NCBI GenBank assembly: GCA_022885665.1
Contig: JAGQDJ010000024.1
Span: forward strand, 372,001-436,000
Source of the DNA: Triops longicaudatus
Taxonomy: Eukaryota > Arthropoda > Branchiopoda > Notostraca > Triopsidae
Reading direction: 5' to 3'
Length of the DNA: 64,000 bases
In this document: positions 1 to 12,300 of the stretch, piece by piece
Layout of the letters: each line of letters opens with the position of its first letter
Position numbering within the stretch: position 1 is the first letter of the stretch
Program-made: the position numbers and the translations under genes
Notes under the pieces: generated by a model
The model's input: only the letters and a program-made list of their open reading frames with translations
What the model was told of the DNA's origin: nothing
The model's database searches: none

Positions 1-314
1 CTCTAAATGCTTATTTCAGTTTCTTCGTTGAGAAACCGTTGCGTCTCGGGAATGGTGGAAAGAATTCAGCTTTCGGCTTTGACATGTTTAACCAACGCAA
101 TTAATGCTCTTAACGCATGAGGTGCATAATTTTTGATGGAACATGACCATGATGAAGATTTAGTGGCGTGTTGATGTACAGAAATGCTCGGTAGCGTTTA
201 TTGTTTTGGGTTGATGTTGATGTGTGTGAAATGAGTCGTATGTGCGCTTTAATGCTTTTCTACTAACACATTTGCGAAAGGGTGTGTATTAATTTTACCT
301 CTTCACGTTTATAG
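1..314. other. probable intron of the spectraplakin
   Basis: No exon could be supported here. A possible acceptor (a cttatttcag-type site ending at base 19) is followed by frames that close before any convincing donor, so the stretch is read as intron upstream of the first recognisable rod exon at 315. Confidence 0.5.
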
Positions 315-3300
315 CAAGCAATGGAAGAGAAGTACAAACTGTGCGACGACAGCATTGCTAAATTACTGTCATGGATGACCAACGTCGAATCGCAGTTAGC
401 TAACCAAGAGATGGTCCGCGAGGATATTGCGGAACTGAAAAATCAAATCAATGTCGTTAAAGTACGCATCGTACCAACTTGGTGGTAAAGTATAAGGGCA
501 AAGCACTAATTGTGTGGTTTTAGGGTATCCGAGATGACGTGGGAGGTCATAACAAGCCGGTGAACCATTGCTTAGATCAAGCGCGCTTACTTTTGGTCCA
601 AGGAGGTGACGTGCTATCCGCTGAGGAGTTAGCAACCTTAGAACGCAATGCTGAAGAATTAAAGCAACGTTATGACCGCTCAAACGACCAGACCGACAAA
701 GTGTTGCGCAAACTCGGTTCCGCGTTGGATGAGCTCACCAAGTTCCGCACGGAGCTGACCACCTTCAAGACCTGGCTCAGCAAATCGACCAAGACTTTGG
801 AAGAACGCGAAAGGTGGCTAGGCAACTTGAATCGCATCCAAACGAGCACAGAAGCCAATCGCGAATTAATCAGCGACGTGATAGCTCATCAGGCTGATTT
901 ACGTTTCATTACCATGGCCGCCCAGAAATACTTGGATGAATCCAAAGATCATCTGCAAGTGTTGAACCAATTCCGCACTTCTTTGCCCCAGCGCTTGTCG
1001 CACATTGAACCCAAGGATTCAGTAGTCAAGCAAGAAGTCGCCGATGCTGCTGCAGGATTCCAAGATCTGGTTAAACGAGCTAACCGACTCTCCGATAAGA
1101 TGGCTGCCATTGGGTCCAAGCAAAAGGAGTATCATGAAGCTGTCACCAAAGCCAAGTCTTGGCTCAAGGACGTTGAGCCCAAAACCAACAAGATCGTCAA
1201 TGAACCCTTGGGAGCTGAGCCGAAAACGGTGGAAGATCAGTTGAATCGCGCCAAGGCCTTGAACCACGACTTTATGGCTTCGGAGCGCCTGATCGAAAAT
1301 ACCAAACAAGCCGCAGCAGGTTTGCTGCACGCTTTGGAAGGCGATATTCCTGAAGTGGACAAACAAAACTTGGAAGGAACACCGGTCGAAATTGAAGAAA
1401 AATACCGTCGCTTATCGGTAGCACTTGCTGACAAGTGTCAACTGTTGGATACGGCGTTGGTGCAAAGCCAAGGCGTGCAAGAAGCTCTGGATACTTTGAA
1501 CACGTGGCTCGGCCAAGTAGAAAATCAGCTCAAGAACGCTAGTAAACCGGCCAGTTTGTCACGCGAACGTTTGGAAGAGCAAATCCGCGAGCACCGTCAA
1601 ATTGCTGGTGATGTAGAGAGCAAGAAACCGAGCTTTGATAGTATCAACCAGGCTACTGCACAGTTGATCGCCAACCCGGATAACGCCCGTATCGCTCGCA
1701 AGATCGACACCAAAATGAAGGACATGAACTTGCGTTTCGACAAGCTGCAAGAACGCGTGGAAAAACGAGGCGAAGCCTTGGACGAAACCTTGGCCCAACT
1801 TGAAGCCTTCCAAGTCCAGGTGAACCAGTTCGAGGAATGGTATTTGGTAGTTGTAGAAACCTTGGAATCTCCGGATGTACTCCGTATTTCGGCGGAACAA
1901 ATGGCACAGCGCGTGGAAGATGCCGCTCGCCAACGCGACGCCCGTAAGGGTGACTATGACGAGCTGATGAAGAACGGAAAGAACTTGGTGGCTAAGAAGG
2001 ACGTTATCGATACCACGCCTATTCGGGAAAAGATGAAGACCTTGGAAGTCCAATGGAAGGACTTGAATGCGATTATTGACGAGAGCCAAAAGGATGGCCG
2101 AGCCCGAATTGAACAACTGACGGCTTACGAGAAACTCCGTGACCAAGTCGTGGACTGGTTGGAGCGTACTGAACGCCGCGTTGAACATTTGGAACCTGTA
2201 GCTGTCGATGCCGAAACTTTGAAGAGACAGACCGAAGAAATTAAAGTAAATTATTATTATATGAATTGATGTAAAATAATAATGTAAATCTCTCGTAGCC
2301 GTTGGTTAAAGAGCATCGCGACTACGGTCCCACCGTTGAACGCGTGGTAGATTTGGGAAATTCCTACGACGCCATCCTCAAAGGTGAACGTCCCGAAAGC
2401 CCTCGCCGCCGTAGTTCGGCAAGTCCAACAAAGCGTCCGTCAATTACGACATGTAAGCCATATTTTTCTTTATTATATTTTTTTCTCGAATGGGAATGCT
2501 CTTGGGAAAAAATGTAGGGTATAAAGTCGTGGTCCGTAGGGTATAAAAGTCTTCAAGGAAATTATTTCGGATCATCCTTTCTTGTGTTGGTCGTACAAGT
2601 GTGATGGAAGTAGTCTAGCAATGGCCAAAAAATTCCCTTTCTTTGCTCTCCTTTATCCTGTTATACCTCAATTCGTTGCCATTTTGTGCCTGTTTTGGTT
2701 CTTGGTCCTCTATTGCCCCTCGATTTTGCATGTGAAACAGTGCGCCGTCCTTCCCAAGATATCCGTAGCCCGTCGCCCACCAAAACTCCCAATGGTCAAA
2801 GCCCATTGACCAATAGCGCATCGTCAGGCTTCAGCAGCAGACGCTCGTCCCAAGATGGATACGTGCCTTTGGAAGGTAGTGGTAGTAATTTTTCCACGCC
2901 CTTGCTGTTCTTTCCCTATGTTTGTTGCTCTCTCTCCGTGGCTTTCTCACCTTGGGTTGCATTTCTATGAGTTTTTAATTTTTCGTATCGCATGCCTGGT
3001 TTAACAGTTTTGGGTCTGGTGTGGGTGTGAAAACGAATAATGGATTTAGAGCAGAGAAGTTTAACGACCTTTGTTCTAATTGCAGACGCCAGTCCTGTTC
3101 AGCAGCAGCTGAACGAAATCTGTCACCGGTACTCGTTACTGGGAACCAAGTTAGGCGACCGCCAAAGCGAACTTGATTCGATGAAAGAGGAAGCAAAGAA
3201 ACATTCGGAAGCTTTGCGAACTTTGGCCGCTTTCTTGGATAAGACAGAACGCCAATTGCCGCGTGATTCACTTGTCCCACAGACGAAGGAAGACGCCGAG

Positions 3301-6300
3301 AAACAGTTACGCAGTGTCAAGGTAAACATTAGTACTATCGCCTGAACTGAAAAGTTCGGTAGTACCATTTGAGTGACCATGCAGCCTAGATACGTAAAAT
3401 TCATAGTTTTTTTCACATAGGTGGCTTTAAATAATCGTTATTTAAAAATTCAGTTACTCACACGACTACACCGTTGCCGTGTATTTCAATAAAATTCCTA
3501 AATATTTTTCCGATATTTTTTTTACAAATTATTCACATATTGCACAATTGTTTAGTACTGTTTGTTTATATTTGTGAATATTTTTATGGGATTTTAATAA
3601 ATATTTTTATTGTTTCGTGTTTAGAACTTGTTGGAAGACATGTACGAGAAGCAGCCCCAATTAGACAGTTTGAAAAATCAGGTGACAGACCTTTTGCGAC
3701 GCAAAGCCAACGTTCCTGGCGCTGCTCAGCTGCACGAAGATGTATCGACAGTTTCTGGTCGTTGGAAGGAGGTGCAAGATAGGTGCAAGCAAAAGGCTCG
3801 TTTCTTGGAAGATGTGAAAGATTTCCATGACACCTACGAGCAACTGTCTTCGTGGTTGGTATCCAAGGACCGTATGATGTCTGTCCTGGGACCCATCGCT
3901 TCTGATCCACGTTTGGTCCATAACCAACTGCAGCAAGTTCAGGTGAGTTATCTTTGCAATCTTCTTTTTGTCTATGTAACCTTTCAACCTTGCAGATATT
4001 GAAGTGGTCGTTACAAATTATTAATTACCTTTCATAGTCTCGGATGGGAATTTGTGAATTCGATAAACCGTTTGTGAATAACATTGTAAGCGACTTTATA
4101 TTCATCTTTCTGTGTAGGTTTTGCGTGAAGAGTTTAAGAGCCAAGAACCCCAAGTGCAACAGTTGGAGCATTTAGCTGATGTGCTCTTACAACAAGCGGA
4201 ACCTTCTTCGCCTGACGGCCGTCGCATCAACGACAAGATGGCTGTAGTCAGCGCTAAGTGGTCTGATTTGATTGGTCGCCTTGAAGATCGTAAGCAAAGC
4301 TTGGATGCTGCATCTGGCACAAGCCGCCAATTCTACGCTAATTTGGGACAGTTGCAAGATGCTTTACAACGCATTTCAGATGAGTTGGACGACTTGGCTG
4401 TAGAAAAAGCCTACCCCGAGGAACTGCTCAACAAATTAGACGTAAGAAAATCTTCTTAGTTGTTGGTCGTGTTCAGTCATTCGACTAAACATGCCTTTCT
4501 GCCCCATATTTAGTCTCTTGAGGAGCAATTAGAGTTCCAGCGACCTTTGTTGGCCGAAGTGGAAGCTGTCAGTGAGCAGTTATGCGCCATTTTGAGTGAT
4601 GCCTCTTCCAAGGCTGAAATTAGCCACAAGTTGGGCCAGGTGGACAAGATGCATAACCAATTGCAGAAGAAATTGGACAACCGCAAAGCCGAGTTGGAGA
4701 ATCTTTTACGTGACTCGCGCGAGTTCGGTGCACAATGTAACGATCTCCAAGATTGGCTTAATGCTTACGGCACAGCTTTACAAGGCAAGCTTTTGGTATC
4801 GGCTGATAGAGAAAGGCTGAAACAACAGCTGCAAGACGCTGAGGTAACATTAAACTTTCCGTGTGGGAGTGAATTTAGCTAAAATTTTTGTTTTCTAGCC
4901 CGTGTATAAGGAGGTGATGAGCAAAGAACACGAAGTTATCATGATGTTGGACAAAGGACATGAACTTGTGGCGCAGTCGCCTAGTAAAAACGATGCCCGT
5001 GCCTTGCAAAAGACTTTGGAGAGCATTAAAGCCCAATGGGACCATTTACGTCAACAAGCAATGGAAAGACACACGCGCTTGCAAACTTCCTCTGTAAGTA
5101 TCGTCGTTCTCTAAAATTTCTTTCTATAGTCAAACTCTTTTTCACCAATTACTAAATTCAGGCTACTATGGCAAATTTCCACTTCGAATTTGTCGCAAAT
5201 CGAAATTGAGCTCTGGTATTTTGTTTTCCATTTGTAGACAACAGCAAATAAGAAAAATTAAAAATCAAATTTAGTTGCCCAAATAAAAAATTAGTTGCTA
5301 AAAAATAGATATTTGACGTCTTTTCTGCGTGTAGGAACTTTGCCGTAAATTCGACAACGCCGAGGAAGCATTCTTGCCGTGGTTGACTCAAGCGGAGCGT
5401 AAACTTTCCCATCTTCCGCCAGTAGCGTTCCAGAAATCCGAGTTGGACCAACAGCTCAAGGAAATCCACGCTTTCCGCAACGAATTATCCCGTCACAGCG
5501 CTGCTTTCGAGACACATAAAGGCTTAGGCGAAACTTTCCTTAAATCTTGCGACGCTGACAAAGAAGGTGTCAAGAACGAGCTCACCAGTCTGCAGAAACG
5601 CTGGGACGACGTCAATACCGGCATTTTAGAACGCTCCCAATCCTTGGAAGACATTAGTCAGCGCGTGGGCGAGTTCACCGAGCACCTGCGTGACGCTCAG
5701 CACGCCCTCCAGCGCGTAGAGGACCGCCTAGCTTCACACGACGCCCTAGGCAACGCGGCCAAGGATTCAAAGCTTCTCGACAGAGTCAAAGCTATCTTAG
5801 ACGAAGCTGTCAAGCTCGAAAAGGGCGTGGAACGCGTTCAAGATTTTGCGCGAGGACTCGTTACCGACGCCCATGCTCATGGCTCCGACGCTTCCCACAT
5901 TGATCAACAAGCCCATGACTTGGCCGAGCGCTATGGCGAGCTCAAAAACCAACTTCAAGAACGGTGCCAAGACTTGGAAACGTCATCCCAGGCGTTGGCG
6001 CAATACAACGAGCAAGTCAAGGCCGTTTCGGGAGATTTGTCCGCCTTGGAGGCGGAATTGAACGAAATGCAGCCACCTGCTCGTAACATGGACAGTTTGA
6101 AGTCTCAATTGGACGAAGTTCACGAGTTTATGGATAAACTCGACAACCAACACCATCACCTGGAAGCTGCTTTCCGTGCTGGGGCGGAGTTGGTGAGCCA
6201 AGGCCACGCCCAGGATGCCCAAGTTACCAAGGAGCAACTGGACGGCTTGAAGAACCAGGCGGCTCGTATCGGAACCAAAGCCCGCGCGCGTGAAGAAGAA

Positions 6301-9300
6301 GTAGTGAAGGTTATGCGCAACATGGAAGACTTCTACCAATTGTTTGACAACGTCATCCGCCTGGTGGACGATGCCACCCGCGAAGAACGTAGCTTCAAGC
6401 CCATCGGTGGTGATGTCGACCTGATTCGTCAACAGCAAGCTGAGTTCCGTGCGTTCTGCGACGCGTACACCGCACCTCTGCAGAAAGAAGTGGAAGAAGC
6501 CAACAGGCTAGGTCAAGGCTTAGTGAAATCTGCCGCTAACGGCGTTTCCACCTCGGCTTTGGAAAGTGATCTGGAGAAGATGAATGATCGTTGGAACAAC
6601 TTGAAAGCGAAACTCCACGAACGCGAACGGCGTTTGGATGTTGGCCTGTTACAGTCCGGTAAATTTAAAGAAGCTTTGGAAGGACTTTCCAAATGGCTTT
6701 CGGACACGGAAGAAATGGTGGCTAACCAGAAGCCGCCCTCGGCCGATTACAAAGTCGTCAAAGCTCAGTTGCAGGAACAGAAATTCCTCAAGAAGCTACT
6801 TCTCGATCGCCAGCAATCCATGTCCTCCTTGCTGGACATGGGTCACGACTTGGCTGCCCATGCCGATTCACACGAGAAGAAGGAAATCGAAGAGCAACTG
6901 CAAGAACTGGTCGCACGCTTTGATGCTTTGACCGCCTCCGCAGACGACCGTATGGGAGCGCTGCAGAAAACGATGTCGGTCGCCAAGGACTTCCAAGACC
7001 AACTCACGCCGATTTTGGATTGGCTCGAGAAAATGGAGAAGAAAATTAAGGATATGGAAACCGTGCCCACGGATGAGGAGAAAATCCAGCAGAAAATTGA
7101 AGAACACGACCTACTCCATGATGACATTCTACGCCAGAAACCAGCATTCGATGCTTTGGCGGACGTAGCCACCGCTCTCATGGCTTTGGTAGGTGACGAA
7201 GAAGCAGCTGGGCTGGCAGATCGCCTTGCCGACCTTACAGATCGCTATGGCTCATTGGTGGAACAATCCGAAGCTCTCGGACGTTTGCTGTGCGATGCTA
7301 AATCCGGTCTCCGACACTTGGTTCTTTCGTATGAAGATTTGTTGGCATGGATGGAAGACATGGAAGTCCGTCTAGCGCGGTACCGCGTCTTGTCTGTCCA
7401 TGTGGAGAAACTCTTGGAGCAAATGGACGAATTGACCGACTTGACCGAAGAAGTAGCTGGTCAGCAGAAGCCTTTGGATGATGTGGTGGACACGGGCTTG
7501 GAGCTTATGCCTCACATTTCGAACGAAGAGGCATTGCAGCTCAAAGACAAACTCGACTCGGTACAACGCCGCTATGCTGAATTGACCAACCGTGGCTCGG
7601 ACTTGCTCAAACAAGCCCAAGACACCTTGCCCTTGGTGCAGAACTTCCACACAGCCCATAACCAAATCGCCGACTGGTGCATGGATGCTGAAAAGCGTTT
7701 GCAAGCTATTGAATCCTCCGGTGGCTCCAGCGCCGGTGCAGAGGCCGATATCGAGTTGTTGGAGAGCGAATTGGCAGACGCCAAGACCTTGCTTGAGACT
7801 GTGAACATCAGTGGCCCGCAATTATGTCAGAGATCGCCCGGTGAGGGAGCCACTTTCATTGAAAGCTTGGTAACCCGCGACAACCGTCGTTTCGATGCCA
7901 TTTGCGAGCAAATCCAACGCAAGGCCGAACGTATCCACCTGTCTAAACAGCGTTCTATGGAAGTTGTGGGCGACTTGGACGAGTTGCTGGACTGGTTCCG
8001 TGACACCGAGTCGCAGTTGACCGAAGCTGAACCACCAAGCTCCGATCCGGATGTGATCCGTGTCCAATTGAAGGAGCACAAAGCGCTTAGTGAGGATATT
8101 TCTAGCCAAAAGGGTCGCGTTAGAGATGTTCTATCTGCTGCCAAGAAAGTCTTGCGCGAAGGTGCTCAAAGTGGCGATAAAGAGCTTATTCGTGAGAAAA
8201 TGGATGATTTGAAGGACACCATGGAACACGTTTCGCAATTGAGCTCTGATCGTCTGTCCATCTTGGAACAAGCTTTGCCATTGGCAGAGCATTTCTTTGA
8301 TGCCCATGCTGAACTCAGCCACTGGTTAGACGACATGGAAGCGGAATTGCCACGTCTCGACACGCCAGCTTTGCGAGCCGACCAGATTGTTAAGCAACAA
8401 GAAGGCAATAAAGCGCTGTTGGCGTTGGTCAACGAACATAAACCGTTGGTAGATAAACTCAACAAAACAGGCAGCACCTTAGCCAAGTTGTGCTTGGATG
8501 AGGAGGGCGCTCGGGTCCATGATATCATGGACAGTGATAACGCACGTTACAACGCCGTTCGAAGCAGCTTACGTGAACGTCAACAAGCGCTCGAAGAAGC
8601 TTTGCAAGAAACGAGCCAATTCTCAGACAAATTGGACGGTATGTTGGCAGCTTTGGCATCCACGGCCGAGCAAGTTAAAGCCGCCGAGCCAGTGTCCGCC
8701 CATCCAGACAAAATCCAAGAACAAATTGCTGATAACCAGGCCGTAGTTGAGGACTTGGAGAAGCGAGAATCGGCGTTCGAAGCTGTCAAACGCGCCGCTG
8801 ACGATGTCATCAGCAAAGCGGGCACTTCTTCCGATCCTGCTGTTAAAGGTACACTTTGTATTTCCGTAGTCCATGGCATTAATCTTTTGTGAGTTTTACT
8901 TGATTACGCTTAATACTATTGTCTAACTTTCACCTGTATTTTCATTGCGTTGTTTCCGATTTTAAAAATGACTATTTCGGTAGTTTTCGCGCGCACAGAC
9001 TTTACTGCAAATTAAAGCTCAACTTAATACTTTTGATTTCACTTTACCTTTTTGTTACGTTTCATTCAACCTTCAAACTTTTGTTTTCTACAAGCTTCGT
9101 TTGTACAAATATTGACAACGAAGTGTAAAAAATAAATATTATTACTCAAATGTATTTTCATCTTTTTTTATTTTCTCAACTGTAGGATGGTTAATATTTG
9201 TTCCACTTTCTTTTCCACAGATATTAAGAGCAAATTGGAGCGCTTGTCGAGCCTCTGGGATCATGTGTTGGCAGCTACTGGTGAACGTGGCCGATCTTTG

Positions 9301-12300
9301 GAAGAAGCATTAGCTGTTGCCGAGCGGTTCTGGGATGAATTGCAAGGCGTCATGGCCGCCTTGCGCGACTTGCAGGAAACCTTGCAGTCGCAAGATCCTC
9401 CCGCCGTGGAGCCAGCTACCATCCAGCATCAGCAAGAAGTGCTGCAAGAAATCAAACAAGAAATCGAGCAAACCAAGCCCGAAGTGGAACAATGCCGCCA
9501 GACTGGTCAAGATTTGATGGCCTTGTGCGGCGAGCCGGATAAACCTGAAGTGAAGAAACACATTGAAGATTTGGATCATGCCTGGGACAATATTACTGCC
9601 TTGTATGCCCGAAGGGAAGAAAATCTCATTGATGCAATGGAAAAAGCTATGGAATTCCACGATACGCTCAATGTATGTCTCTTTTTTATCAGTTTGAATG
9701 CAGGAAATATATATTTTTTTCTTATTTCTAGGATTTGCTGGAGTTCTTGGAAGGTGCCGAGAAGAAGTTCGGTGGTATGAAACCTTTGGGTTCGGACATT
9801 GAAACTGTCAAAGACCAGATCGAGCAGCTTAAGAACTTTAAGGCAGAAGTAGATCCGCAAATGGTCAAAGTCGAAGCTTTGAACAGGTATGAAGGATTTT
9901 TTATTGTATTATATTTGAGTACGGTAAAAGTAACTGGAATTGACCCTTGTTAGATGGAATAGATACCGACGTTAATTTATATTTTTCTTTTTTATTTGTT
10001 TCGTACTGTGTCATCCCCAGGAGTTTACGAAGGCAAGTTTGTCACGTGTGTGTACTTCCTAATATTTGAATTTACGTAGCTAATAATGTTTTGCCAGTGT
10101 TAGATCCCGCACCACAATAGTTATGTGTGCACACACACGAACTGCATGAATTGTTGTCATAGATATGCATGGCTGTGGAAATTCATTCGTATTGTAAACT
10201 AATTATTGATCTTCTATCGATTATAGGCAAGCTAGTGAATTAACGGAGAGAACCACTCCCGATCAAGCCGCGGTGTTGAAGGAACCTTTGAGCAAGGTGA
10301 ACAAACGCTGGGAAGATCTGCTTCAAGCCATGGTCGAACGCCAGCGCGAGTTAGAACACGCTTTACTCCGCTTGGGTCAATTCCAGCACGCTTTGACCGA
10401 ATTGCTGGTATGGATCCAGCGTACGGACGCCAATTTGGACGAACTGAAGCCCGTTTTTGGTGATCCGAACGTTATCGAGGTCGAATTAGCTAAACTGAAG
10501 GTTTTGGTCAACGACATCCAAGCGCACCAAACCAGTGTCGATACGTTGAATGACGCAGGTCGCCAGTTGGTAGAAACGGACCGAGGATCGGTAGATGCCA
10601 ACGCGACTCAGCAGCGTTTGACATTGCTCAACCGCAAGTGGAATGATTTGCTCGAAAAATCCTCCAATCGTCAGAAAGAGTTGGAAGACGCCCTCAGGGA
10701 GGCGCAGGCTTTCAACGCAGAAATCCAAGACCTCCTCCTCTGGCTGAGTGACATCGACGGCGCTTTGACGACCTCCAAGCCTGTGGGCGGTTTGCCAGAA
10801 ACGGCCTCCGAGCAGTTGCAACGCTTTATGGAAGTGTACAACGAACTGGAACAAAACCGGGCTAAAGTGGAGTCGGTCCTTCAGCAAGGGGCTGACTACC
10901 TGAAACGCTCCACAGACGGCGCTGCCACGTCGCTGCAACAGAATCTGCGTACCTTGAAACAACGCTGGGATAATGTCATGAACCGCGCCAATGACAAGAA
11001 GATCAAGCTGGAGATTGCTTTGAAGGAAGCCACGGAATTCCATGAAGCTTTGCAAGCTTTCGTCAACTGGCTCACGGACGCCGAAAAGACCCTCAGCAAC
11101 CTGAAACCCGTCTCGCGCGTTTTGGATACCATCCTGGGACAGATCGAGGACCACAAGAACTTCCAGAAGGACATTGGAGCCCAGCGTGAGGTTATGATCT
11201 CGTTGGACAAGAAGGGAACACACTTGAAGTATTTTAGTCAGAAACAGGACGTCATTCTCATCAAGAACTTGCTCATCAGCGTCCAGCACCGTTGGGAACG
11301 CGTTTTGTCCAAAGCGGCTGAGCGCACCCGCGCGCTGGATCTCGGCTACAAGGAAGCTAAAGAATTCCATGACGCATGGTCGGATCTGTACAAGTGGCTG
11401 GATGACGCCGAAAAGAGCTTTGACGATTTGGTCATGCAACTCGGCAACGATCCCACCAAAATCAAGAACTTGTTGGCTAAACACAAAGAATTCCAACGCA
11501 CTTTGGCCGGAAAACAACCCACCTACGATGCCACCATGCGTCTGGGAAAGAGTGTGAAAGAACGCGCGCCCAAGACGGACGAACCGGTCATTAAAGACAT
11601 GTTATCCGACTTGAAGAACAAGTGGCAGACGGTTTGCAACAAATCCGTGGACCGCCAGCGCAAACTCGAAGAAGGTTTGCTCTTCTCGGGGCAATTCAAA
11701 GACGCCTTGCAGGCATTGGTTGACTGGCTGTGCAAAGCCGACGCCCTCCTGGTTGAAGACGGCCCGGTTCACGGTGATTTGGATACCGTAATGGCCCTAC
11801 GAGAACAACACAAAACGTTTGAGGAAGAATTGGCCAACCGCGCCACGCAGGCTGATTCCGTACGTAAAACTGCCCAAGGCTTGCTAGCTAGTGCCGGTCC
11901 TGAAGATGTCAAACACATCCAAGGTCAATTAGACCAGTTGAATTCCACTTGGGACAAGGTCAATACGGCGACGAAGAAGCGCGCCATGCGACTGGATGAC
12001 GCTTTAACCCAAGCTGAGGCCCTCCATAAGGCTGTTAACATGTTATTGGAGTGGTTGTCTGACGCCGAGATGAAATTGCGATTCGCTGGACCCTTGCCGG
12101 ATGACGAACACGAAACAAGGGAGCAAATGTTAGAACATGACAAGTTCATGGCAGAAATGGCCAGCCGAGAAGGAGACAAGGATAAGACCTTGGCTCTTGC
12201 ACAAGATATCTTGTCCAAATGCCATCCCGACGCTGTTACGGTCATTCGGCACTGGATCACCATCATTCAGTCCCGATGGGAGGAAGTCACATCTTGGGCC

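Noticed and set aside
1..120. Exon starting after the acceptor-like site at base 19
   Set aside because: Each frame meets a stop without a usable in-phase donor to the exon at 315, and no spectrin-like pattern is seen.
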